The notes under the pieces were generated by a model. It was not told the origin of the DNA. It did no database searches and saw only the letters and a program-made list of their open reading frames with translations. A DNA stretch of 64,000 nucleotides, from the NCBI RefSeq assembly GCF_004016445.2, contig NZ_SADT02000006.1, forward strand, positions 496,001 through 560,000, read 5' to 3'. Source of the stretch: Mesorhizobium sp. M2E.F.Ca.ET.219.01.1.1 (GTDB taxonomy: Bacteria; Pseudomonadota; Alphaproteobacteria; Rhizobiales; Rhizobiaceae). The position numbers and the translations under genes were made by a program. Positions 57,388 to 64,000 of the stretch are shown one piece after another. Numbering within the stretch: the first letter of the stretch is position 1; every line of letters starts with the position of its first letter.

Positions 57388-57849
57388 ATGTCCGACCCTG
57401 CCGTGAAGCCTGAAAACATCCATGGAACGGCGATCCTCATCGCCGATCGCGGCGTCCTCATCACGGGGCCGTCGGGCGCCGGCAAGACGACACTGGCGCT
57501 GACGCTCATCGACCATTGCCGGGCGCGCGGACTGTTTTCGTGTCTGATCAGCGACGACAGGCTGCTTGCCGCGGCGCATGGCGGGCGGCTGGTCTGCCGC
57601 GCGCCGGCCACCATCGCTGGCCTCGCCGAGGTGCCAGGCTTCATTCCATGCCCATTGCCGTTCGAGCCGGGCGGCGTCATCGACCTGCATATCCGGCTTG
57701 TGCCGAAGGAAGAAATGGCCCGTTTCCAGGAAGATCTCAGCGAGCCGGTCGCGGGCTGTCCTGTGCCGCGCATCGATCTTGCCGAGCGCAACGCAGCCTC
57801 CGCCCTGCCGGCGGTGATGGCGCGGCTGTCGATCCAGCCTTTTTCATGA
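57388..57849 (+). CDS. hprK: HPr kinase/phosphorylase, short alphaproteobacterial form
   Basis: A 153-residue protein equal to the C-terminal catalytic domain of HprK. Walker A is ITGPSGAGKTTLALTLID (about residues 29-46), followed by LISDDRLLAAAHGG and RAPATIAGLAEVPGF. The N-terminal domain of firmicute HprK is absent, which is normal in alphaproteobacteria. It phosphorylates HPr on Ser, linking PTS components to regulation. It begins ten bases after chvG and precedes the EIIA and HPr genes. Confidence 0.93.
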   Translation: MSDPAVKPENIHGTAILIADRGVLITGPSGAGKTTLALTLIDHCRARGLFSCLISDDRLLAAAHGGRLVCRAPATIAGLAEVPGFIPCPLPFEPGGVIDLHIRLVPKEEMARFQEDLSEPVAGCPVPRIDLAERNAASALPAVMARLSIQPFS

Positions 57850-58013
57850 TCCGGCCCGGGTTTTTTGTTGCGATGCGTCAAAATGGCCCAAGCCGCCGCA
57901 ATTTTGGGCTTGTCAACCGGCCGCGCGTCGACAAGATAGCGCTCCCGCCGCCTGGAATGGCTGGCGAACATAATAAACGCCTGTGAAGCGGCGATGACGG
58001 GAGCCACCAGAGA

Positions 58014-58415
58014 ATGATCGGACTCGTGCTCGTGACGCACGGTCAACTCGCCACCGAGTTCCGGCATGCCGTAGAACATGTCGTCGGGCCGCAAGACAAT
58101 TTCGAAACCGTGGCTATCGGCGCCGACGACGACATGGAGCAGCGCCGGGCCGACATTGTCGATGCGGTGGCGCGCGTCGATACCGGCGCCGGCGTCATTG
58201 TGCTCACCGACATGTTCGGCGGCACGCCGTCCAACCTCGCCATCTCGGTGATGGAATCCGGCCGCACCGAGGTGATCGCCGGCATGAACCTGCCGATGCT
58301 GATCAAGCTCTCCTCGATTCGCAAGGGCGACAATATGGCCGCCGCGCTCGACGAGGCGCAGGCCGCGGGCCGCAAATACATCAACGTCGCCAGCCAGCTC
58401 CTGAGCAGCAAATGA
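58014..58415 (+). CDS. PTS EIIA component of the mannose family
   Basis: A 133-residue protein with the Man-family IIA fold. The active-site His is in LVTHGQLATEF (His9), followed by DMFGGTPSNLAIS and FVIAGMNLPML-type segment VIAGMNLPMLIKL. No membrane EIIB/EIIC is encoded nearby, so this is probably a regulatory IIA taking phosphate from HPr rather than a transport component. Its stop overlaps the HPr start (ATGA). The 164-base gap before it has no recognised gene. Confidence 0.93.
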   Translation: MIGLVLVTHGQLATEFRHAVEHVVGPQDNFETVAIGADDDMEQRRADIVDAVARVDTGAGVIVLTDMFGGTPSNLAISVMESGRTEVIAGMNLPMLIKLSSIRKGDNMAAALDEAQAAGRKYINVASQLLSSK

Positions 58416-58708
58416 ACGCATCGGCGCCGCAGACGGACGAGGTTGTGCGGGAGTTCCCGATCATCAATCAGCGCGGCCTGCATGCGCGGGCGTCGGCCAA
58501 GTTCGTCCAGGTCGCCAGCGGCTTCAATGCCACCATCCATGTCGAGAAGGACGGCGTGAAGGTCGGCGGCACCTCGATCATGGGCCTGATGATGCTGGCG
58601 GCGAGCCCGGGCTATTCGATCCGCGTGATCGCCAGCGGCCCGGAAGCCGTGCCGGCCATGGACGCGCTGGAGCAGCTGGTCGCCTCGCGCTTCGGCGAGG
58701 AAATCTAG
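58412..58708 (+). CDS. HPr family phosphocarrier protein
   Basis: A 98-residue HPr. The PTS-phosphorylated His is in NQRGLHARASAKFV (His24) and the regulatory Ser is in VGGTSIMGLMMLAAS (Ser55), which HprK would phosphorylate. It forms a regulatory phosphorelay with the EIIA and HprK encoded next to it. EI (PtsP) is not in the window. It overlaps the EIIA gene by four bases. Confidence 0.95.
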   Translation: MNASAPQTDEVVREFPIINQRGLHARASAKFVQVASGFNATIHVEKDGVKVGGTSIMGLMMLAASPGYSIRVIASGPEAVPAMDALEQLVASRFGEEI

Positions 58709-58746
58709 TCCCCGGCCTCACATTCTGCGCGTCCAAGACATGCGCG

Positions 58747-58764
58747 CATAAAGATTTCTTTATG
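58747..58764. promoter_or_regulatory. Candidate SahR-type operator upstream of ahcY
   Basis: CATAAAGATTTCTTTATG is a perfect 8+8 inverted repeat around TT, about 110 bases before ahcY. It resembles the palindrome (ATAAAGA-type) that I associate with SahR, the ArsR-family SAH-responsive repressor of methionine-cycle genes in alphaproteobacteria. No sahR gene is in the window. The assignment is from memory of the motif and is inferred. Confidence 0.55.
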
Positions 58765-58874
58765 TCCCATTGTCGGATGACGACCGATCTGCTAGTCAGG
58801 CCGGCAACCGCGCCCTTCCATGCGCCTCCCGGCGCCGGCGCGCCTTTGAGAAAAAATCACACCGGAGCACTGCC

Positions 58875-60275
58875 ATGACGGGTAGCAAGGACTATGTGGT
58901 CGCCGACATCTCGCTTGCCGGCTGGGGCCGCAAGGAGATCGAGATCGCCGAAACCGAAATGCCGGGCCTGATGGCCTGCCGCGAGGAGTTCGGCGCCAAG
59001 CAGCCGCTCAAGGGCGCGCGCATCACCGGCTCGCTGCACATGACCATCCAGACGGCGGTGCTGATCGAGACGCTGAAGGCGCTGGGCGCCGATATCCGCT
59101 GGGCCTCCTGCAACATCTTCTCGACGCAGGACCATGCGGCGGCGGCGATCGCCGAAGCCGGCATTCCGGTGTTCGCCATCAAGGGCGAGTCGCTCCAGGA
59201 CTATTGGGACTACACCGACCGCATCTTCCAGTGGACCGATGGCGGCACCTCAAACATGATCCTCGACGATGGTGGCGACGCCACCATGTACATCCTGCTC
59301 GGCGCGCGCGCCGAGGCCGGCGAGGACGTGCTGTCCAATCCCGGCAGCGAGGAGGAAGAGATCCTGTTCGCCCAGATCAAGAAGCGCCTGAAGGCCTCGC
59401 CCGGCTTCTTCACCAAGCAGCGCGAAGCGATCCGCGGCGTCACCGAGGAGACCACCACCGGCGTCAACCGTCTCTACCAGTTGCAGAAGAAGGGCCTGCT
59501 GCCCTTCCCGGCCATCAACGTCAACGACTCCGTCACCAAGTCGAAGTTCGACAACAAATATGGCTGCAAGGAATCGCTGGTCGACGGCATCCGCCGCGGC
59601 ACCGACACCATGATGGCCGGCAAGGTCGCGGTGGTGTGCGGCTATGGCGACGTCGGCAAGGGCTCGTCGGCCTCGCTGCGCGGCGCCGGCGCCCGCGTCA
59701 AGGTCACCGAGGTCGACCCGATCTGCGCGCTGCAGGCGGCGATGGACGGCTTCGAGGTGGTCACGCTGGAGGATGCGGCCCCGACCGCCGACATCGTCAT
59801 CACCACCACCGGCAACAAGGATGTCGTCACGCTCGACCATATGCGGGCGATGAAGGACATGGTGATCGTCGGCAATATCGGCCACTTCGACAACGAGATT
59901 CAGGTGGCGGTGCTGCGCAATTTGAAATGGACCAACGTCAAGCCGCAGGTCGACCTGATCACCTTCCCGGACGGCAAGCGGATGATCCTTCTGTCGGAGG
60001 GACGCCTGCTCAACCTCGGCAACGCCACCGGGCACCCGAGCTTCGTTATGTCGGCCTCGTTCACCAACCAGGTGCTGGCCCAGATCGAGCTTTTCACCAA
60101 GCACGGCCAGTACCAGAACCAGGTCTATGTGCTGCCCAAGCATCTCGACGAGAAGGTGGCGCGGCTGCATCTCGACAAGCTCGGCGCCAAGCTGACCGAG
60201 CTCTCCGGCGAGCAGGCCGCCTATATCGGCGTGACGCCGCAGGGCCCGTATAAGCCGGAACACTACCGCTATTAA
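58875..60275 (+). CDS. ahcY: Adenosylhomocysteinase
   Basis: A 466-residue NAD-dependent enzyme that hydrolyses S-adenosylhomocysteine to adenosine and homocysteine. Motifs are LHMTIQTAVLIETL, SCNIFSTQDHAAAA, DDGGDATMYIL, the NAD-binding VVCGYGDVGKGSSASLRGAGARV, and the C-terminal GPYKPEHYRY, which completes the neighbouring active site. The ATG at 58875 follows CCGGAGCACTGCC. Longer in-frame starts run into the promoter region. A strong terminator follows. Confidence 0.97.
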   Translation: MTGSKDYVVADISLAGWGRKEIEIAETEMPGLMACREEFGAKQPLKGARITGSLHMTIQTAVLIETLKALGADIRWASCNIFSTQDHAAAAIAEAGIPVFAIKGESLQDYWDYTDRIFQWTDGGTSNMILDDGGDATMYILLGARAEAGEDVLSNPGSEEEEILFAQIKKRLKASPGFFTKQREAIRGVTEETTTGVNRLYQLQKKGLLPFPAINVNDSVTKSKFDNKYGCKESLVDGIRRGTDTMMAGKVAVVCGYGDVGKGSSASLRGAGARVKVTEVDPICALQAAMDGFEVVTLEDAAPTADIVITTTGNKDVVTLDHMRAMKDMVIVGNIGHFDNEIQVAVLRNLKWTNVKPQVDLITFPDGKRMILLSEGRLLNLGNATGHPSFVMSASFTNQVLAQIELFTKHGQYQNQVYVLPKHLDEKVARLHLDKLGAKLTELSGEQAAYIGVTPQGPYKPEHYRY

Positions 60276-60303
60276 CCAAAGCGAAATTATCTACCAGATA
60301 TTG

Positions 60304-60341
60304 AAGCCGGGTGGTTGACTTTCCGCCCGGCTTTATTTTTT
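60304..60341 (+). terminator. Intrinsic terminator after ahcY
   Basis: AAGCCGGGTGG and CCGCCCGGCTT form an 11-base stem (one wobble) around TTGACTTT, followed by TATTTTTT. It lies about 28 bases after the ahcY stop and separates ahcY from divL. Confidence 0.88.
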
Positions 60342-60465
60342 GCGCCAATGATTCTTCACGCCGATTCCGGCAGGCGTTATTGTTGTGATTCGCGGTCCGG
60401 GGACATGTTGGGCCGGGGACGCATTCAGGGCGGTCTTGCATTCAAGCGGCGAAGAGGACCAAGAC

Positions 60466-63045
60466 ATGCCGGGGGATTACCCGCCAAGCGCGGGAAAGGC
60501 CGTTTCCGGCGGCCGTAAGGATTCGAACGAAGCCGGCCGCGCGGTGAACGGTGGCGGTTTTCGCGCCGGCTTGCGGCCGGCCTTGCTTCTTGCCACCTCG
60601 GCGCTTGCCAGCCCGCTGCTCGCCTTTGCCGCGCGCGCCGACACAAGCCTTGCGCGAAAAGCCGCGGCGCCGGTCAGCACCGTCGAGGTCATGCAGCTCG
60701 CCATGTTCGTCGGCGTGATGGGTGCCGCACTTGTCTCGGCCATCTTCCTGATCCGCGAGCGCGCGCGCACCGCCGCGCAGAATGCCCAGCTCAGGACCCG
60801 CATCGCGGACGTCAACGCGGCGCTGCAGCGTTCCGAGGCGCTGCTCAATCTGCGCGACCAGCGCCTGATCGTCTGGACCACGGACAACAAGAAACCCGAG
60901 CTCATCGGCAGCCTGCCTTTGGAAAGCGGCGCGCCGGACGACAGGTCGGCTTTCCTGGCCTTCGGCCGTTGGCTGATGCCGCGCTCGGCGGCGGCGCTGG
61001 AACACGCGGTGGCTGCGTTGCGCGAACAGGCGAAGGCCTTCGATCTCGTCATCGAAACGCAGGCTGGCGTGCCGCTGGAAGTGCATGGCCGCAAGAGCGC
61101 GGCGCATGTCCTGGTGCGATTCGTCTCGCTCTCGGAGACGCTGCGCAGCCAAGCCAGGCTGAAGATCGAGAACCAGCGGCTCAGCGCCGAGTACGACACC
61201 ATGGTCGGGCTGCTCGATGCGCTGAAGATGCCGGCATGGCTGCGCGCGGCGGACGGGCGGTTGCAATGGGTCAACCGCGCTTATGCCGAGGCGGTGGAGG
61301 CCGAAAGCCCCGCCGCTGCCGTGCGGGACGCCAAGGAGTTCCTCGGCGGCCAGGCGCGCGAGCAAATCGCCGAGCAGCACAAGACGCGCCCGGTCTTCGA
61401 ACAGACGCTTTCCACCGTGATCGAGGGCGACCGCCGCATGTTCGCCGTTACCGACTTCGCCGGCGCCGACGGCTCGGCGGGGCTCGCCTGCGATACCAGC
61501 GCCGTGGAGGCGATCCGCGCTGAATATGAGCGGACCGTGCGCAGCCATGCCGACACGCTCGACCAGCTGAACACCGCTGTGGCGATCTTCGACACCGAGG
61601 AAAAGCTGCGTTTCTTCAACCAGGCCTTCCAGAAGCTGTGGGGCCTCGACTCAGGCTTCCTGCTCAGCGCGCCTTCCAACACGCTGCTGCTCGACCGGCT
61701 GCGCAGCGAGGGCAGGATCGCCGAGCAGCCGGAATGGCGGCGCTGGAAGGAAAACCTGCTGAGCGCCTACCGCGCCGTCGAATCGCAGGAGCACTGGTGG
61801 CACCTGCCGGACGGCAAGACGATCCGCGTGGTGGCGAACCCGCAGCCGAAGGGCGGCGTCACCTGGGTGTTCGAGAACCTGACCGAGAAGATGGATCTCG
61901 AAAGCCGCTACCAGACCGCCGTGCGGGTACAGGGCGAGACGCTGGACAACCTCGCCGAAGGCGTGGTCGTGTTCGGCCCGGACGGGCGGCTGCGCCTGTC
62001 CAATCCGGCCTTCGTCGCGCTGTGGGGGCTGACGGCGGAAGCGGTCAAGCCGAATGTCCACGTCTCGGCGATCCGCGACCTGTGCAACCAGCGCGCCGCG
62101 AACAGCCCGTGGGGCGGCTTCGTCGCGGCGGTCACCGGCTTCGACGACGAGCGCCGCGACCGCCGCGGCCAGATCGAGCTCGTCAACGGCAACGTGCTGA
62201 GCTACGCGGTGATCCACCTGCCTAACGGCCAGGTGATGATCACCTTCGTCGACGTCACCGACACCGTCAATGTCGAGCGGGCGCTGAAGGACAGGAACGA
62301 GGCGCTGGAGAAATCCGACCAGTTGAAGAACGAATTCGTGCAGCACGTGTCCTATGAGCTGCGCTCGCCGCTGACCAACATCATCGGCTTCACCGAGTTG
62401 CTGTCGCTGCCCGCCACCGGGCCGTTGACGCCGAAGCAGCGCGAATACGTCGAGTATGTCGGCTCGTCGTCATCGGTGCTGCTCACCATCGTCAACGACA
62501 TTCTCGACCTGGCGACCGTAGACGCCGGCATCATGCAGCTCGACATTTCCGAGATGAACATCGACCGGACGATCGCCGCGGCGGCGGAACTGGTCGCCGA
62601 CCGGCTGGACGAGCACCGGATCCAGCTCGCGATCGACGCGACGGAGGCGCCGGCGAGCTTCCACGGCGACGAGACCCGCATCCGCCAGATCCTCTACAAC
62701 CTGCTCAGCAACGCGGCGAACTACGCGCCGGAGGCAAGCACGATCCGGCTTACCTGCCGGCGGCTGGCCGACGGCGTCGAGTTCTCGGTGCATGATGACG
62801 GCCCCGGCATGCCGCCGGACGTGCTGGAGTCGGTCTTCCGCCGCTTCGAGCCGCGCGCCAATGGCGGGCGGCGGCGCGGCGCCGGGCTGGGGCTCTCGAT
62901 CGTCAAGAGCTTCGTCGAACTGCATGGCGGAAGCGTGCGCATCGAGACCGGACAGGACAGGGGCACCACGGTGATCTGCACCTTCCCGGACAAGCCATCC
63001 GGAATCCCGGATACGCCCGCGGGCATCCGCGACGCGGCCGAGTAG
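60466..63045 (+). CDS. divL: DivL, PAS-containing pseudo-histidine kinase with tyrosine in the H-box
   Basis: An 859-residue membrane-bound regulator. One or two N-terminal membrane segments (LRPALLLATSALASPLL and MQLAMFVGVMGAALVSAIFLI) are followed by a coiled linker and PAS domains (about residues 230-330, 360-480 and 500-600). The H-box reads EFVQHVSYELRSPLTNIIGF: Tyr630 stands where His is expected, the hallmark of DivL. ATPase motifs NLLSNAANYAP, DDGPGMP and GAGLGLSIVKSF are intact. In Caulobacter DivL acts through CckA on CtrA in cell-cycle control. The ATG at 60466 follows AAGAGGACCAAGAC. It is followed ten bases later by tsaE. Confidence 0.93.
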   Translation: MPGDYPPSAGKAVSGGRKDSNEAGRAVNGGGFRAGLRPALLLATSALASPLLAFAARADTSLARKAAAPVSTVEVMQLAMFVGVMGAALVSAIFLIRERARTAAQNAQLRTRIADVNAALQRSEALLNLRDQRLIVWTTDNKKPELIGSLPLESGAPDDRSAFLAFGRWLMPRSAAALEHAVAALREQAKAFDLVIETQAGVPLEVHGRKSAAHVLVRFVSLSETLRSQARLKIENQRLSAEYDTMVGLLDALKMPAWLRAADGRLQWVNRAYAEAVEAESPAAAVRDAKEFLGGQAREQIAEQHKTRPVFEQTLSTVIEGDRRMFAVTDFAGADGSAGLACDTSAVEAIRAEYERTVRSHADTLDQLNTAVAIFDTEEKLRFFNQAFQKLWGLDSGFLLSAPSNTLLLDRLRSEGRIAEQPEWRRWKENLLSAYRAVESQEHWWHLPDGKTIRVVANPQPKGGVTWVFENLTEKMDLESRYQTAVRVQGETLDNLAEGVVVFGPDGRLRLSNPAFVALWGLTAEAVKPNVHVSAIRDLCNQRAANSPWGGFVAAVTGFDDERRDRRGQIELVNGNVLSYAVIHLPNGQVMITFVDVTDTVNVERALKDRNEALEKSDQLKNEFVQHVSYELRSPLTNIIGFTELLSLPATGPLTPKQREYVEYVGSSSSVLLTIVNDILDLATVDAGIMQLDISEMNIDRTIAAAAELVADRLDEHRIQLAIDATEAPASFHGDETRIRQILYNLLSNAANYAPEASTIRLTCRRLADGVEFSVHDDGPGMPPDVLESVFRRFEPRANGGRRRGAGLGLSIVKSFVELHGGSVRIETGQDRGTTVICTFPDKPSGIPDTPAGIRDAAE

Positions 63046-63055
63046 CGCAACCTAT

Positions 63056-64000
63056 ATGACAGGGATGGTGCTGGAGCGTTTTCTCGCCGACGAGGCGGCA
63101 ACGGCAAGGCTTGGCGAGGATCTGGCCATGGCATTGCGCGCCGGTGACGCGATCGCTCTCAAAGGCGATCTCGGCGCCGGCAAATCAACGCTTGCCCGGG
63201 CGCTGATCCGGGCGCTGGCCGACGACGCCAATCTCGAGGTGCCGAGCCCGACCTTCACGCTGGTGCAAAGCTACGAGACGCGAGTCCCCGTCCACCATTT
63301 TGACCTCTACCGGCTGTCGGCGCCGGACGAGCTCGACGAGCTCGGCCTCGACGATGCGCTGACGCAGGGTACCGCGCTCATCGAGTGGCCGGAACGGGCG
63401 GGAGACCGACTGCCGGCAAACGCGCTCTGGGTCGAGCTTGCCGAACGTGCCGAGGGCCGCGTGGCGCGATTGTCCGGACAGGGACCGGCCTATGATCGCG
63501 TGGCGCGATCGCTGGCCATGCGCGATTTCCTGGCATCCGCCGGATGGGGCGGGGCCAGCCGCCGCCATTTCGTCGGTGACGCTTCTGCCCGATCCTATGA
63601 AATCGTCTCGCTACCCGGCGAGGCGCCGTGCGTGCTGATGAACTCGCCGCGCCTGGTGCTCGGCCCGCCCGTGCGCAACGGCAAGCCTTACGCGGTGATA
63701 GCCCATACGGCGCAATCCGTCGCCGCTTTCGTCGCCATCGACAAGGCGCTGCTCGCCGCCGGCGTCAGCGTGCCGGTGATCCATGCCCAGGACCTCGACC
63801 AGGGTTTTCTGCTCCTCGAACATGTCGGTTCCGAAGGCTTTTTGAGCGGCGACGGCCAGCCCATCGCCGAACGCTACGAAGCGGCAGCCGAGCTGCTGGC
63901 CATGATGCATGGCAAGGCCTGGCCGGAGCGTGTGGAAGCAGCGCCCGGCGTGACTCACGACGTGCCACCCTTCGATCGCGACGCCATGCTGATCGAGGCC
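63056..64000 (+). CDS. tsaE: TsaE fused to an aminoglycoside phosphotransferase-like (AmgK-type) domain (3' end beyond window)
   Basis: 315 codons are present and the frame is open at the window end. Residues 1 to about 150 are TsaE, the ATPase for tRNA threonylcarbamoyladenosine: Walker A ALKGDLGAGKSTLARALI, VPSPTFTLVQSYE and VHHFDLYRL. From about residue 160 a phosphotransferase domain begins (SRRHFVGDASARSYEI, VLMNSPRL, LLLEHVGSEGFL). Such fusions are found in alphaproteobacteria, the second part being like AmgK, a sugar kinase in the MurNAc recycling route. Its active site lies past the window end. Confidence 0.92.
   Translation, partial: MTGMVLERFLADEAATARLGEDLAMALRAGDAIALKGDLGAGKSTLARALIRALADDANLEVPSPTFTLVQSYETRVPVHHFDLYRLSAPDELDELGLDDALTQGTALIEWPERAGDRLPANALWVELAERAEGRVARLSGQGPAYDRVARSLAMRDFLASAGWGGASRRHFVGDASARSYEIVSLPGEAPCVLMNSPRLVLGPPVRNGKPYAVIAHTAQSVAAFVAIDKALLAAGVSVPVIHAQDLDQGFLLLEHVGSEGFLSGDGQPIAERYEAAAELLAMMHGKAWPERVEAAPGVTHDVPPFDRDAMLIEA

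Noticed and set aside
58709..58874. SAM or SAH riboswitch upstream of ahcY
   Set aside because: No recognisable aptamer core could be drawn from the sequence; the palindromic operator explains the conservation-like signal better.

Overview
This GC-rich window is densely coded and looks like a chromosomal segment of an alphaproteobacterium of the order Rhizobiales, most likely Mesorhizobium or a close relative. The evidence is the set of recognisable neighbourhoods: iolR-iolCDEB, phnMN, a hisB-hisH-hisA-hisF-hisE-coaA run, hslV/hslU, pckA next to chvI-chvG-hprK-EIIA-HPr-ahcY, and divL followed by a tsaE fusion. Several palindromic intergenic repeats of rhizobial type are also present. No rRNA, tRNA, phage, transposase or CRISPR array was seen.

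Layout. (1) 1-10948 is inositol catabolism: the end of a sugar ABC permease, an IolG-like dehydrogenase, a TIM-barrel epimerase, a divergent Gfo/Idh dehydrogenase and the RpiR-type regulator iolR, then iolC, iolD, iolE, a small membrane protein and iolB. iolA is not in the window. (2) 11182-13775 holds phosphonate genes: a DUF1045 2H protein, phnM and phnN. (3) 13938-17174 is a polar amino acid ABC importer. (4) 17344-22703 is an RbsACB-type sugar importer with a divergent LacI regulator. (5) 22794-26058 holds a DUF1778/GNAT toxin-antitoxin pair, a methyltransferase, a WYL regulator and a LysE exporter. (6) 26080-27371 is a DAHP synthase gene preceded by what reads as a ribosome-mediated attenuator, with a leaderless 25-residue leader peptide rich in Phe, Trp and Tyr codons. 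(7) 27371-36423 is a second inositol-type locus: an SDR, IolG, a sugar/inositol ABC importer, a LacI regulator and a MocDEF-like desaturase/Rieske ferredoxin/ferredoxin reductase trio. (8) 36803-41041 holds a DUF1402 protein, hslU, DUF2585, a GNAT enzyme and hslV. (9) 41260-47045 is the his operon with extra genes, then coaA. (10) 47085-51594 holds membrane glycosyltransferases and a GtrA/GtrB-like pair. (11) 51561-54426 holds alkB, arfB and pckA. (12) 54767-60275 holds the ChvI/ChvG two-component system, regulatory PTS proteins and ahcY. (13) 60466-64000 holds divL and a TsaE-phosphotransferase fusion that runs off the end.

How it works together. Regions 1 and 7 appear linked. A 16-base site upstream of iolC recurs with one mismatch upstream of the ABC binding protein of region 7, so one IolR-type repressor probably controls uptake and catabolism. 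MocDEF proteins are associated with rhizopine (an O-methyl inosamine) catabolism. I therefore infer that region 7 imports and demethylates an O-methylated inositol or inosamine and feeds the product into the iol pathway. The most novel-looking element is the aromatic-codon attenuator ahead of DAHP synthase.

Repeats and signals. At least seven intergenic regions hold palindromic repeats, including two copies of a 44-base element and a 184-base inverted repeat. All three ABC operons have a strong hairpin directly after the binding-protein gene. Candidate operators also lie upstream of ahcY, between pckA and chvI, and upstream of both LacI genes.
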